Assembly: GCA_022701275.1 (NCBI GenBank)
Contig: CP031740.1
Span: 4,661,001 to 4,725,000 of the forward strand
Source of the DNA: Microcoleus vaginatus PCC 9802
GTDB lineage: Bacteria > Cyanobacteriota > Cyanobacteriia > Cyanobacteriales > Microcoleaceae
Direction: 5' to 3'
DNA length: 64,000 nucleotides
Position 1 is the stretch's first letter. Every line of letters begins with the position of its first letter. The notes under the pieces were generated by a model. It worked only from the letters and a program-made list of their open reading frames with translations. It ran no database searches and was not told the DNA's origin. Positions 36,499 to 44,446 of this stretch are shown piece after piece. The translations under genes and the position numbers were made by a program.

Positions 36499-36867
36499 AT
36501 GAAGAAATTAACAAACCTGAAAACCCAACCCAACCTGCAAGAAAGCCGTTTGAGAGAGAATCTTGAGCTGCTCGACCAAATTCGGGCAGACGCAGTTAAC
36601 GACATCGAAAGTCTCACCGAAGACTTCCAACACATGACTTTAGTTGCCAAATCCGTCCAGCGGAATTACCGAGCTTTGTTAGCCGAAAATCAACTGCTAA
36701 AAGGCACACTTTTAAGTATAATTGATGAGTGCGGCTGCGGGCAAGGAAATCGGTGCGATCGCTGCTGTAAAATTCTCAAAATTCTAGCCAGCGATAATCC
36801 AGAAGAAAAACCCGACGCAGCCAGAAAATACCGAGCCATTCTCAGCCAACTCCGCAACTTAGAATAA
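36499..36867 (+). CDS. Unknown 122-aa protein with coiled coil and Cys cluster
   Basis: Residues about 10-70 are helical (LRENLELLDQIRADAVNDIE, then TLVAKSVQRNYRALLAENQ). A cluster ECGCGQGNRCDRCCK at about 75-90 has five cysteines and could bind zinc. A charged C-terminal helix follows. No database family comes to mind. It lies in the putative XRE/ImmA-controlled operon, 60 bp after the 233-aa gene and 56 bp before the first coiled-coil gene. Confidence 0.65.
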   Translation: MKKLTNLKTQPNLQESRLRENLELLDQIRADAVNDIESLTEDFQHMTLVAKSVQRNYRALLAENQLLKGTLLSIIDECGCGQGNRCDRCCKILKILASDNPEEKPDAARKYRAILSQLRNLE

Positions 36868-36922
36868 CTGAGAAAGCCTCACTCAAAAGTCTCGAAAATT
36901 TATAATCAGGAGGAGCAAAATT

Positions 36923-37900
36923 ATGACAATAGCAACTGCCAAGGATAGCAAAGCCCAAATTTTGCAAAACTTTCAGCAGATTTTAGCCTACCACAAAAAG
37001 ATCGAATCCAAAGTAGAAACCAAAGAACAGTCAGCCGAAAAAGCCAAAAACAAACAAGTCCTCGAACTCGCCTCCACCTACACAATTGACAGCATCGTCA
37101 AAGGCTTAGCAGACTTGCAATTAGATTTCGGCAGCATCACCAGCGGACTTTCCGAAAAACTGAAGGCGGAATCTTCAAAATTAGACGAATTAAAACGCGC
37201 GATCGAAATAGAAGCCGAACAATTGCAAGAGTTGCAGCAAATCAGAGTTGTAGCAGACGCCCTCCACATTTTAACTCAAGAACACCGAGAAAAATTGACC
37301 CTGCTGGAACAAAACGCTGCTAACCAACGCGAACTTATCGAAAAAGACACGACCCAAAAACGCAAGGTTTGGGAAAAAGAACAGCAAGAATTTGATGCAG
37401 CAGTTCAAGAAGAAACTGCACTCATAACTAAAGAGCGTCAGGAAGAAACAGCCGATTACCAATACGAATTACAGCGCACCCGCAAAATCGAAACCGACGA
37501 ATACGAAGAAACGAAGCGCAAACTAGAACGGGACTTGCAGCAATCTACTCGCGAAAAAGAGAAAAATTGGACACAGCGCGAAAAAGTCCTCAGCGACAAC
37601 CAAGCGGAGTTTGAAGAGAATCAAAGAAAAGCCGCCGGATTTGAAGAAGAACTCAAACAGGCTTATGTCAAAGCCAAAGAAGAAGCAATTCAAGAAGTTT
37701 CCCGCGAAGCTAAAGTCAAGGCAGATTTAGTGGAGAAAGAATGGGAAGGCACTAAGCAGGGATATGAATTGAAAGTGCAATCTCTACAGCAGACAATTGG
37801 GCGACAAACCGAACAAATCGCCGAAATTTCCGCGCAACTGCAAGCCACGATGAAGCAAGCGCAAGATTTGGCAATGAAAGCTTTTGCCAGCAAAGCTTAA
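36923..37900 (+). CDS. Coiled-coil protein A of a tandem paralogue pair
   Basis: A 325-aa protein, nearly all predicted coiled coil (residues about 45-320), very rich in Glu, Gln and Lys, without signal or membrane segment. GGAGGAGC lies before the ATG. It is paralogous to the next gene. Shared blocks are LSEKLKAESSKLDELKR and EQLQELQ, an aromatic-tyrosine block near YQYELQRTRKIETDEY, and the C-terminal QATMKQAQDLAMKA. Such twin coiled-coil proteins may co-assemble into filaments or act as scaffolds, as described for some cyanobacterial coiled-coil-rich proteins. There is no direct evidence here. Confidence 0.7.
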   Translation: MTIATAKDSKAQILQNFQQILAYHKKIESKVETKEQSAEKAKNKQVLELASTYTIDSIVKGLADLQLDFGSITSGLSEKLKAESSKLDELKRAIEIEAEQLQELQQIRVVADALHILTQEHREKLTLLEQNAANQRELIEKDTTQKRKVWEKEQQEFDAAVQEETALITKERQEETADYQYELQRTRKIETDEYEETKRKLERDLQQSTREKEKNWTQREKVLSDNQAEFEENQRKAAGFEEELKQAYVKAKEEAIQEVSREAKVKADLVEKEWEGTKQGYELKVQSLQQTIGRQTEQIAEISAQLQATMKQAQDLAMKAFASKA

Positions 37901-37906
37901 AACCTA

Positions 37907-37931
37907 GTAGGGTGTGCAATACACACCTTAC
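37907..37931. repeat. GTAGGGTGTG/CACACCTTAC hairpin
   Basis: An inverted repeat between the two coiled-coil genes, of a form commonly seen as dispersed short repeats in cyanobacterial spacers. It has no T run, so termination is unlikely. Confidence 0.5.
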
Positions 37932-37976
37932 GAAAAAATGACAGAAATTTTCCCAAGTATTAAGAAATGAAAAGTC

Positions 37977-39056
37977 ATGAACAAAAGAGTTAGCGACAAA
38001 AGCACCAAGGCTGAAATTTTAGAAGCGTACAAGGAAGCAGCGCAAGAAAAAGCGCAGTTAGAATCGCAAATCCAACAGCTAAAGGTTTCCCAAAAGCAAA
38101 CATTAGTCTCAGAAAAACCTATTGTGGAGGCACCAAAACCAATGGCTTTAACTCAAAATCCACAAAAAATGCAGTCCACAATCGACAATTTGATTTTGCT
38201 GCAATTTGGCTTTGGCGGCGCTGTCAGCCAGTTGTCTGAGAAATTAACTTCTGAAGCTGCTAAACTCGAAGAATTGCGGCGCACTGTGGGCGAGGAAATT
38301 CAACAACTGCAAGAGTTGCACAGTTTAGAAGATGTTGCAGAAGATACGCTGGACAATTTAATTCAACAGTACGAAGAAAGCGCCAAAACTTTTGCTGGCG
38401 AACTCAGCGAACAGCGCGAAACGGTTGAAAAGGAATTGTTGGAACGTCGGCAAGCTTGGGAAAAAGAGCAAGAGCTCCAAAAGTTGGCCGTTAAAGAACG
38501 CAATGAGCATCACCAAAAAACTCGCGAGCGGGATGAAGAGTTGTATGATTATGATTTGAATCTTCAGCGAAATCTGGACATCGAAGAATACCAACAGCGC
38601 CAGAAAAGGCTGTATCAAGAAATCGAAGAGTTTCAGCAAGAACAGGAGAAACAGTGGGCGGAACGCGAAAAATCTCTTTCGGAACGGGAAAAACTTTATG
38701 CTGAGGTGAAAGCTAAGGTAGAAGCTTTCCCGAAAGAACTGGAAGCTAATATCAAGAACGGGAAAGATAACGGTCGCAATATTGGTAATTATCAAGCTAA
38801 AGTTAAGGCTGATTTGTCTGCTAAAGATATCGAAGGGCAAAAGCAAAATTATGAACTGCAAATTCAAGGGATGTTGCAGACAATTCAAAATCAAGATGCG
38901 CGCCTTGCTAGCTTGTCGAAACAACTGGATTCTGCTTTGAAACAGGTTCAAGATTTGGCGGTGAAGGCGATTGAGGGCTCATCGAATTTGAGTTCTTTGC
39001 AAGCAGTCAGGGAAATTGCGATCGAACAAGCGAAGACTCAGCAAAAAAATAAGTAA
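37977..39056 (+). CDS. Coiled-coil protein B of a tandem paralogue pair
   Basis: A 359-aa coiled-coil protein with the same order of blocks as its upstream neighbour: LSEKLTSEAAKLEELRR, QQLQELHSLEDVAED, YDYDLNLQRNLDIEEYQQ and SALKQVQDLAVKAIEGSS. It has a longer Pro-containing linker at 45-60 and an extra C-terminal helix ending KTQQKNK. Divergence of the pair with retained order suggests an old duplication and two non-identical subunits. The starts are 76 bp apart from the previous stop. A dispersed hairpin follows at 39093. Confidence 0.7.
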   Translation: MNKRVSDKSTKAEILEAYKEAAQEKAQLESQIQQLKVSQKQTLVSEKPIVEAPKPMALTQNPQKMQSTIDNLILLQFGFGGAVSQLSEKLTSEAAKLEELRRTVGEEIQQLQELHSLEDVAEDTLDNLIQQYEESAKTFAGELSEQRETVEKELLERRQAWEKEQELQKLAVKERNEHHQKTRERDEELYDYDLNLQRNLDIEEYQQRQKRLYQEIEEFQQEQEKQWAEREKSLSEREKLYAEVKAKVEAFPKELEANIKNGKDNGRNIGNYQAKVKADLSAKDIEGQKQNYELQIQGMLQTIQNQDARLASLSKQLDSALKQVQDLAVKAIEGSSNLSSLQAVREIAIEQAKTQQKNK

Positions 39057-39092
39057 TCCGTAGCGCTTTTAGGAGCTAATTAGGTTGCTTTA

Positions 39093-39123
39093 GATACCCG
39101 ATTTCTTGAAGAAGTCGGGTATC
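39093..39123 (+). terminator. Second copy of the GATACCCG...CGGGTATC hairpin
   Basis: The arms differ from the copy at 12293-12323 by a T for C in the left arm (GATACCCGATTTCTT) and by the loop base. It is placed 36 bp after the coiled-coil operon and before the DUF433 gene. Confidence 0.6.
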
Positions 39124-39202
39124 TGGGTATTGAAGGGAGAGATTTTTGCGATCGCCCGCGAACTGTGCAAAAATATAAGTATTTAGGATTAGGACAACTG
39201 CT

Positions 39203-39928
39203 ATGCTTGATACTAACTACTTCGATCCGCGCGACATTCCTATATATTCTATCCCTGAAGCAGCGCAATATCTCAGGCTCCCGAAGGATAGGTTGCGATC
39301 TTGGGTTAAGGGCAGGTCTTCGGAAACAAAAGCGGACAAGCCCTTCTTTGAGCCACTGATTAAGTTACCTCACCCCAAAAATTTTGAACTGCTTCCCCAG
39401 TCCAAAAATACACTACTTTCTTTCATAAATTTGGTAGAGGCTCATGTCTTGATTGCCATTTTTAAGGCTACTGGCTTCTCCCGAAAACAACTTAGCACTG
39501 CACTCGACTACATCAACGATCATCTTTCGACTCCTCAATTATATGCTGGAAAGGAGTTTGAACGCAAGGTAAGAAATCTTTTATTTAAGAAATTCGGACA
39601 GAAGCTTGCAGCATCCGACAGGGAACAGGAAGCAAAACAGATTCTAAACACTTATTTCGATCGCATTGTACGAGATGAAGCTGGATTACCCCTCAAACTC
39701 TACCCTTTCACGAAGCTACCAGGTTCCGACGAACCTAAAACAGTGATGATTGACCCCAGAATCTCCTTTGGCCGCCCAGTTTTAGCTGGAACTGGCATTC
39801 CCACAGCTATACTGGCGGAACGTTACAAAGCTGGGGATTCCATCGATGAACTTGCCGAAGACTACAATTGCGATCGGCTCCAAATTGAGGAAGGTATTCG
39901 CTGCGAACTTCCGCTAGTAGCAGCATGA
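39203..39928 (+). CDS. DUF433-domain antitoxin
   Basis: A 241-aa protein. The N-terminus (YSIPEAAQYLRLPKDRLRSW) is a MerR-like helix-turn-helix. The C-terminus (IDPRISFGRPVLAGTGIPTA, then LAERYKAGDSIDELAEDYN) is the DUF433 domain, typical of antitoxins paired with PIN-like toxins. It should bind both its promoter and the toxin encoded next. It overlaps the next gene by 4 bp (39925-39928). Confidence 0.85.
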   Translation: MLDTNYFDPRDIPIYSIPEAAQYLRLPKDRLRSWVKGRSSETKADKPFFEPLIKLPHPKNFELLPQSKNTLLSFINLVEAHVLIAIFKATGFSRKQLSTALDYINDHLSTPQLYAGKEFERKVRNLLFKKFGQKLAASDREQEAKQILNTYFDRIVRDEAGLPLKLYPFTKLPGSDEPKTVMIDPRISFGRPVLAGTGIPTAILAERYKAGDSIDELAEDYNCDRLQIEEGIRCELPLVAA

Positions 39929-40371
39929 ATGAGATATTTTTCATAGACAGATGTTTAGGAAAGAAACTGGCAGATTCACTACGAAATGAGGGGGCTACAG
40001 TAGAAATTCACGACGCTCATTTTAAGCAAGATATGAAGGATGAGGATTGGCTGAGGGAAGTTGGAGAGCGCAATTGGGTGGTATTAACAAAGGACAAGAA
40101 AATCGCTAGCCGTCGTTTGGAGTTATTCGCCGTGGCTCAAGGCAATGTCAGGCTTTTTGCATTTGTGGACGGCGATGTTTCTGGAGTTGTAGTGGCACAA
40201 GGTTTTGTAAATGCCTTAGAAAATATGCAACAATTTATTCGGGGGAATCAAGCACCTTTCATCGCTAAGGTGCACCAGTCGGGTATGGTAAAGTCCTACA
40301 AGAACCGAAAAGAACTTTTGAAAATGCTCCCTAAACCAGTGAGTAAATCATCCCAAATCAATCTCCCTTAG
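39925..40371 (+). CDS. PIN-like (VapC45/DUF5615-type) toxin
   Basis: A 148-aa protein. PIN-like acidic residues are in FFIDRCLGKKLADSLRNEG (Asp-8), DAHFKQDMKDEDWL and VVLTKDKKIA, the arrangement of small RNA-cleaving toxins that partner with DUF433 antitoxins. Translation is coupled to the antitoxin through the ATGA overlap. A basic C-terminal tail follows the core. Confidence 0.82.
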   Translation: MNEIFFIDRCLGKKLADSLRNEGATVEIHDAHFKQDMKDEDWLREVGERNWVVLTKDKKIASRRLELFAVAQGNVRLFAFVDGDVSGVVVAQGFVNALENMQQFIRGNQAPFIAKVHQSGMVKSYKNRKELLKMLPKPVSKSSQINLP

Positions 40372-40567
40372 TCCAGTTTTCAAACTGTCCACTCGCTGCG
40401 AGTCTTCCTTGAGCCTTAAACCCTATCTACAGCGTTCTAATTTTTAGTAAAAAGCCCGATCGCACTGTTCACTTATCGAAACTGTCCCCTGCTCTCCTGA
40501 CCGCTTCACTCACGCTATCTATTCTTTAAGTTAATCAACCAAAAGATATATTGGACTTAGAGGCACT

Positions 40568-40849
40568 ATGCAGAAACAAATCATACGCCAAAAAGATACT
40601 AATGCTTGGATACTTCAGTGCTGGCTTTCTTTTATTCTTGCCCTTTCCGCCACTACTGTAGGTATCATTTATTTACAGGTAGACCCCTGGCAAAAAGCTT
40701 TTATGGGTATGGGTTTAACTTTTTCAGTCGGCTCGTCTTTTACTTTAGCAAAAACCATTCGGGATAACAACGAGGCATCAACATTAACTGCCAGAATCGA
40801 CGAAGCTAGAGTTGAGAAAATTCTCGCTGAACACCATCCTCTCAAATAA
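40568..40849 (+). CDS. YiaA/YiaB-family two-helix membrane protein
   Basis: A 93-aa inner-membrane protein with two hydrophobic helices: WLSFILALSATTVGIIYL at about 20-37 and AFMGMGLTFSVGSSFTLAK at about 44-62. The pattern and length match the YiaAB two-helix domain. The function of the family is not known. A strong palindromic terminator follows. Confidence 0.8.
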   Translation: MQKQIIRQKDTNAWILQCWLSFILALSATTVGIIYLQVDPWQKAFMGMGLTFSVGSSFTLAKTIRDNNEASTLTARIDEARVEKILAEHHPLK

Positions 40850-40871
40850 ATTTGACTATACAATGTATACA

Positions 40872-40897
40872 AAAAACAGCCCGCGCGGGCTGTTTTT
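40872..40897. terminator. Bidirectional terminator between yiaA-like and ferredoxin genes
   Basis: A perfect 26-bp palindrome, five A then CAGCCCGC and its mirror ending in five T, sits 23 bp after the yiaA-like stop and 47 bp after the convergent ferredoxin stop. A GC-rich stem with A and T runs on both sides suits termination from both strands. Confidence 0.88.
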
Positions 40898-40943
40898 GTT
40901 GTTTGAGCCACAGGTTTCAAGCTGCGGATGGGAATTGGGGATT

Positions 40944-41414
40944 TCAATGGCTACCTTTGAACTTACGATCGCGCAACTTATTCTTTTGTCGCTGGCGAAT
41001 ACCGGCCTTAACTGTCGCCATATCCACCGGAAAACCAACGACAGGCATCACCTGATCCTTGCGTTCTTCTTCCAGATTCTTGAGTTCGGTGTAATCAACC
41101 CAGTGAATGCAATTCACCGGACAAGTGTCGATCGCCTCAGCAATCAACTCTTCAGAATCCCCGTCTTGTCGAACTACCCGCGATCGACCGTAATCCGGTT
41201 CAATATAAAAAGTATTGCGAGCAACGTGAGCGCAGTGCTTGCAGCCAATGCAGGTAATCTCATCAACATAGACACCTTTTTGGCGCAACACACCGCCCAA
41301 TTCCGGTTCCAAACCAGAGCGATCGGGCGCATCCCGCAAAAATCCTCCCAACTCCGGCTCTAAACCAGAGCGATCGCTTGCTGTATCTATTCCGAGTCCA
41401 GAAAGCTCAGACAT
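40944..41414 (-). CDS. [4Fe-4S] ferredoxin with duplicated N-terminal segment
   Basis: A 156-aa ferredoxin. Cluster ligands are CIGCKHC and the Cys of DTCPVNC, one [4Fe-4S] cluster. Before the domain, the segment DRSGLEPELGG-(F/V)-LR occurs twice (about residues 14-27 and 31-44), a recent internal duplication of 17 residues. It ends in a basic tail. It is third in a DUF2997-ycf35-ferredoxin operon conserved in many cyanobacteria. A role in electron transfer to a photosynthesis-related partner is inferred. Confidence 0.88.
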   Translation of the reverse strand: MSELSGLGIDTASDRSGLEPELGGFLRDAPDRSGLEPELGGVLRQKGVYVDEITCIGCKHCAHVARNTFYIEPDYGRSRVVRQDGDSEELIAEAIDTCPVNCIHWVDYTELKNLEEERKDQVMPVVGFPVDMATVKAGIRQRQKNKLRDRKFKGSH

Positions 41415-41437
41415 TTAGACCCCCACAATAGTAAATA

Positions 41438-41457
41438 AGTCCGCGAAAGCGGACTTT
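41438..41457 (-). promoter_or_regulatory. Hairpin AAGTCCGC-GAAA-GCGGACTT between ycf35 and ferredoxin genes
   Basis: An 8-bp stem with a GAAA tetraloop is placed in the operon's second spacer, 24 bp before the ferredoxin start. It might tune mRNA processing. A related hairpin is at 6483-6500. Confidence 0.5.
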
Positions 41458-41491
41458 GATGAGACAAGATTGCAAAAATCTCGAAAAATTA

Positions 41492-41878
41492 TTAAGCGCA
41501 CCAACGTTGCACCACCAAGCGGATCGAACCGTCTTGATTTTGCTTTTGCTCAGAAATTTGGAAACCCTGCTTAGCGCTTTCATTCACCACAGTATGGTAA
41601 GCGTAGCGCTGAGTCACCTTATTCAGAAAACGGTCTACAGACCAAGCTTGCTGCCAAAACTGCAAGTCAGCCACTAATTCATACTCAGTCCCGTTCCAGC
41701 TAAAACCTACGTCGTAGCCGTTTTTTTGCTCAATCACGACCTCAGCGGTGCTGGTTAGGCCGCGATAGCCGCGCACCTCAGTCGGGCCCGACTTCCAGTC
41801 GATACCCAAGTCAGTTAAAGCAGCTTCCAAAGAATTCAAATTGCGGATCTGGGTCTTAATTTGGCTAAAATGTGACAT
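41492..41878 (-). CDS. ycf35: Ycf35 (DUF1257) protein
   Basis: A 128-aa protein with the conserved start MSHFSQIKTQI and WKSGPTEVRGYRG, IEQKNGYDVGFSWNG and the C-terminal RLVVQRWC-type end. These are hallmarks of Ycf35, found in cyanobacteria and algal plastids, function unknown. It lies between DUF2997 (40 bp upstream) and the ferredoxin gene. Confidence 0.92.
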   Translation of the reverse strand: MSHFSQIKTQIRNLNSLEAALTDLGIDWKSGPTEVRGYRGLTSTAEVVIEQKNGYDVGFSWNGTEYELVADLQFWQQAWSVDRFLNKVTQRYAYHTVVNESAKQGFQISEQKQNQDGSIRLVVQRWCA

Positions 41879-41918
41879 GGTGGTTCCAAAAAAACTTAAG
41901 TGAACTCAACAAAAAAAA

Positions 41919-42128
41919 TTACCAATCGCTAAAAGCCACTTGGGCCGTCGCTTCGGCTGACTGATGCAGCGCTTGCGTGAAATATTCAGATGTTGACTCT
42001 TGGTGAAGCACCACGCCGAGCTGAGCTTCAATTGCAGCCGTTACCTCAGCACAGGAAGCACCGACAATGCCGGTGACCGTTTCCTGTACGCGGCCATCTG
42101 GATAGATCACAAACTCTAGTGTTTCCAT
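41919..42128 (-). CDS. DUF2997 protein
   Basis: The start is ATG 42128 (METLEFVIYPDGRVQETVTG), which matches the family N-terminus; the frame stays open to 42254 but upstream residues are unlike the family. The 69-aa product has the DUF2997 pattern with GASCAEVTAAIEAQLG. It is first in the ycf35-ferredoxin operon, and its role is unknown. Confidence 0.85.
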   Translation of the reverse strand: METLEFVIYPDGRVQETVTGIVGASCAEVTAAIEAQLGVVLHQESTSEYFTQALHQSAEATAQVAFSDW

Positions 42129-42684
42129 AATGCGGGCTGACTGAATAGGAATATTGAGAACAGACACCGACACCAGCAAGCCAGGGACGATGCCTCCTGA
42201 AGTAGCTTCTTGAGAGTTGGCTGACTGACAAAGCGCTATATCAATTTTGACCAATTGATAGGTTTTGAGTCACAACTTAACAGAACTTATTAATACGTAG
42301 AAGCAATACATCAGTTGTATGTAAAGTTTCGCGTAGATCGTGACAGCAGTCAAGTCATACATGAGTGGTGAATATTCGCAAGGGCTATTTGGGAGGGATC
42401 GGGAGGGAAGAGCGATCGCGGAGGGTGGGTATGTAAGTTAAGTGCGGTGGGAACCGAGGTACTTAACTTACATAAAGCTAAGGTGATTGACATTTGTCTG
42501 CATGATAGTGGGGATCGCCCAACAGCGAGAGGCAAATGCCGCTCAAATCAAGTCTTTGACGGAAGGGTTGCGATCGCGCTAACATCAGAAGTTTATCAAA
42601 AGCGCCTTCAGTAACTTCTGGTCGTGGTGAAGCATCGTCAGTTGACTTTTTAACCTGAAGTTCCCCGCAGGAGGGAACTTCAGG
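42129..42684. other. 556-bp spacer upstream of the DUF2997 operon
   Basis: No gene is supported. The right part of 42129-42300 is the promoter region of the operon. A GGGAGGGATCGGGAGGG run is at 42390-42407. A perfect 17-bp inverted repeat (42649-42665 and 42673-42689, loop 42666-42672) ends in the stop region of the methyltransferase gene. Confidence 0.5.
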
Positions 42685-42689
42685 TTAAA
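42649..42689 (-). terminator. 17-bp stem hairpin at the end of the methyltransferase gene
   Basis: TTTAACCTGAAGTTCCC and its exact complement enclose seven bases. The hairpin contains the methyltransferase stop codon (42685-42687). No T run follows on the minus strand, so its role in termination is uncertain. Confidence 0.55.
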
Positions 42690-43416
42690 CTTTCTTGGCA
42701 GTGATACAAACCATTCCATTAATCATCTCGTTCTGAAGTACCTGTAAACCTATTTCAGATAGCCGATCGCACAACCAATTTTTATTGAGCCGCAGTTTTT
42801 GGTAAGAACTGGCACTAAATGACCACCGATCGCCCTGTTTTTGATAGAGTAAGTCATGGACTGCTACGCTGTTTTCCTGATACTCCAAGAAACAAGTGAG
42901 GATTGTAAATTCATCACTTTGTACAGGAATAAAACGCTGAGTTCCATGAAGCTCTGCTGAAACATAATCGCGGAAAGTTAAAATCAACATCCCCTTCTCA
43001 ATCAGCCAGCGCTCAATGTCCAAAAGTAATGAATCGACAGCACTCAATGATTCTAGGTGTGTAAGTGTGTCGCCCATGCAAACAATGAGCTGCGCCTGTT
43101 CCTGAATATGTTGCGAGAAATTAAGCAGATCGTCGTGAATGGTACGGATGGAAAGATTTTTAGCGCGATCGCGTAACTCTGAAAGTAGGGCATCACAGAA
43201 ATCTATAGCTACTACCGAAAAGCCTAATTTCGCTAAAGGAATAGATTGAAATCCTGAGCCTGCACCTAAATCAATGGCTAATCCTCGCGGTGCGGAGTCG
43301 AGCGCCAATTGACAAAAAAGAGCGTGATTTCGTTCGATCGCTGCTTCAGGATTTCCTGACATCCAACTGTAAACGGCAGCAAGTTGCTGGTTATAGTGGT
43401 CTTGTGCTGTGTTCAT
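42685..43416 (-). CDS. Class I SAM-dependent methyltransferase
   Basis: A 243-aa protein with ATG at 43416 (MNTAQDHYNQQLAAVYSWM); an in-frame ATG at 43464 is less likely. Motif I is AIDLGAGSGFQSIPLAKLG, motif II VVAIDFCDALL, then LIVCMGDTLTH and a motif near MLILTFRDYV. It is a UbiE/Tam-like methyltransferase. The substrate is unknown. It is divergent from the DUF1348 relic. Confidence 0.85.
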   Translation of the reverse strand: MNTAQDHYNQQLAAVYSWMSGNPEAAIERNHALFCQLALDSAPRGLAIDLGAGSGFQSIPLAKLGFSVVAIDFCDALLSELRDRAKNLSIRTIHDDLLNFSQHIQEQAQLIVCMGDTLTHLESLSAVDSLLLDIERWLIEKGMLILTFRDYVSAELHGTQRFIPVQSDEFTILTCFLEYQENSVAVHDLLYQKQGDRWSFSASSYQKLRLNKNWLCDRLSEIGLQVLQNEMINGMVCITAKKV

Positions 43417-43468
43417 TATTATGCTAAGTTCTATGACTCGTTGAAAAGGAGCAAAATCATTCAACCCG

Positions 43469-43770
43469 ATGGAAACTAAACCACCACTGCCACCTTTTAC
43501 GCGGGAAACTGCTAAAACTAAAGTTCAAATCGCAGAAGATGACTGGAATAGTCGCGCTCCAAAACGAGTAGCTTTAGCTTACACCGAAGATTCACCGTGG
43601 CGTAACCCTGTCTAATTTTTCAGTGGAAGGTAACAAACCAAGGCTTTCTTAAAACGAAAGTGGGCAAAAGAACTAGACTACTGTTTGAAAAATGAAGTGT
43701 GGAGTTTTACAAAGAAGCTGATTTCTGTGCGCTTTGAATAGCAGTGGCACGAGGGTCAGAGTGCGGATTT
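43469..43770 (+). pseudogene. DUF1348 (SnoaL-like) protein, broken
   Basis: The ATG at 43469 with AAAGGAGC upstream gives [20 protein letters not shown], then [27 protein letters not shown] and a stop. Another frame continues with [12 protein letters not shown], then [14 protein letters not shown] and QWHE. Both parts match the start and middle of DUF1348 nuclear-transport-factor-2-like proteins. Frameshift and stops make it inactive. Confidence 0.8.
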
Positions 43771-43930
43771 CTTCCTTGAAATAATCCCCAAATATCGAAG
43801 GAAGAGGGAAAGGGAAGAGCTGAAAGGGTGAAAAAAATGGCTACAAGACAGTTATGATAAGCTTTGCCGCCCTTTTTCATCCTTGATAATTTGACCGTTT
43901 ATTGGGGTGTAAACTAATATACTCTCTAAC

Positions 43931-44374
43931 TTATTCTTGTTGACAAATATCCATAAAACTTAGCCAATTTTCCGCCCAGATACCCACTTGAAATGTACTG
44001 TGCGAACGATAAATACGTTTGGGTTGTTTTGGACGATCTACATATTTTGGCGCTCCCACTTTTTTGACTAATTTTCCTTCAATAATTGTCGCTGTATAAG
44101 CGATGCTTACTAACAACATTAAGGTAAATAGCCTGGGTTATGATACTTGGGCATCTTCAATGTTAGAGCTACCGCTTTTATAATCTCTAAACATTTCTTC
44201 TATTATATCAAATCTTTGTTTATAATCGCTTATAGCAGCTTTTAAGGTTTTCAATTTAGTTAATATAAACCATCCTTCTTTGAGTGTGACTCCGCGATAT
44301 TTTCCTTTCCATTTACAAGCGACATTAGCTTTAAATCCTTTAAATTTTGCTGGCGGGGTGACAACCCCGCCCAA
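43931..44374 (-). pseudogene. IS4-type transposase fragment (minus strand)
   Basis: Two broken frames. One gives KFKGFKANVACKWKGKYRG, then GWFILTKLKTLKAAISDYKQ and IIEEMFRDYKSG; the other ends with AYTATIIEGKLVKK. These are the C-terminal DDE part of an IS4-type transposase (FDIIEEMFRDYKSG holds the catalytic Glu region). It points in the opposite direction to the next relic. Confidence 0.75.
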
Positions 44375-44446
44375 AAGCCAGACAGGGCAAAGATTTGACT
44401 CACCTGTGTTAAAAAAAGATAGGTCAAGCTAAAGTTACACTCGACC

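Noticed and set aside
40856..41363. Plus-strand ORFs over the ferredoxin gene
   Set aside because: Antisense shadows of the ferredoxin frame, which has clear Cys motifs.
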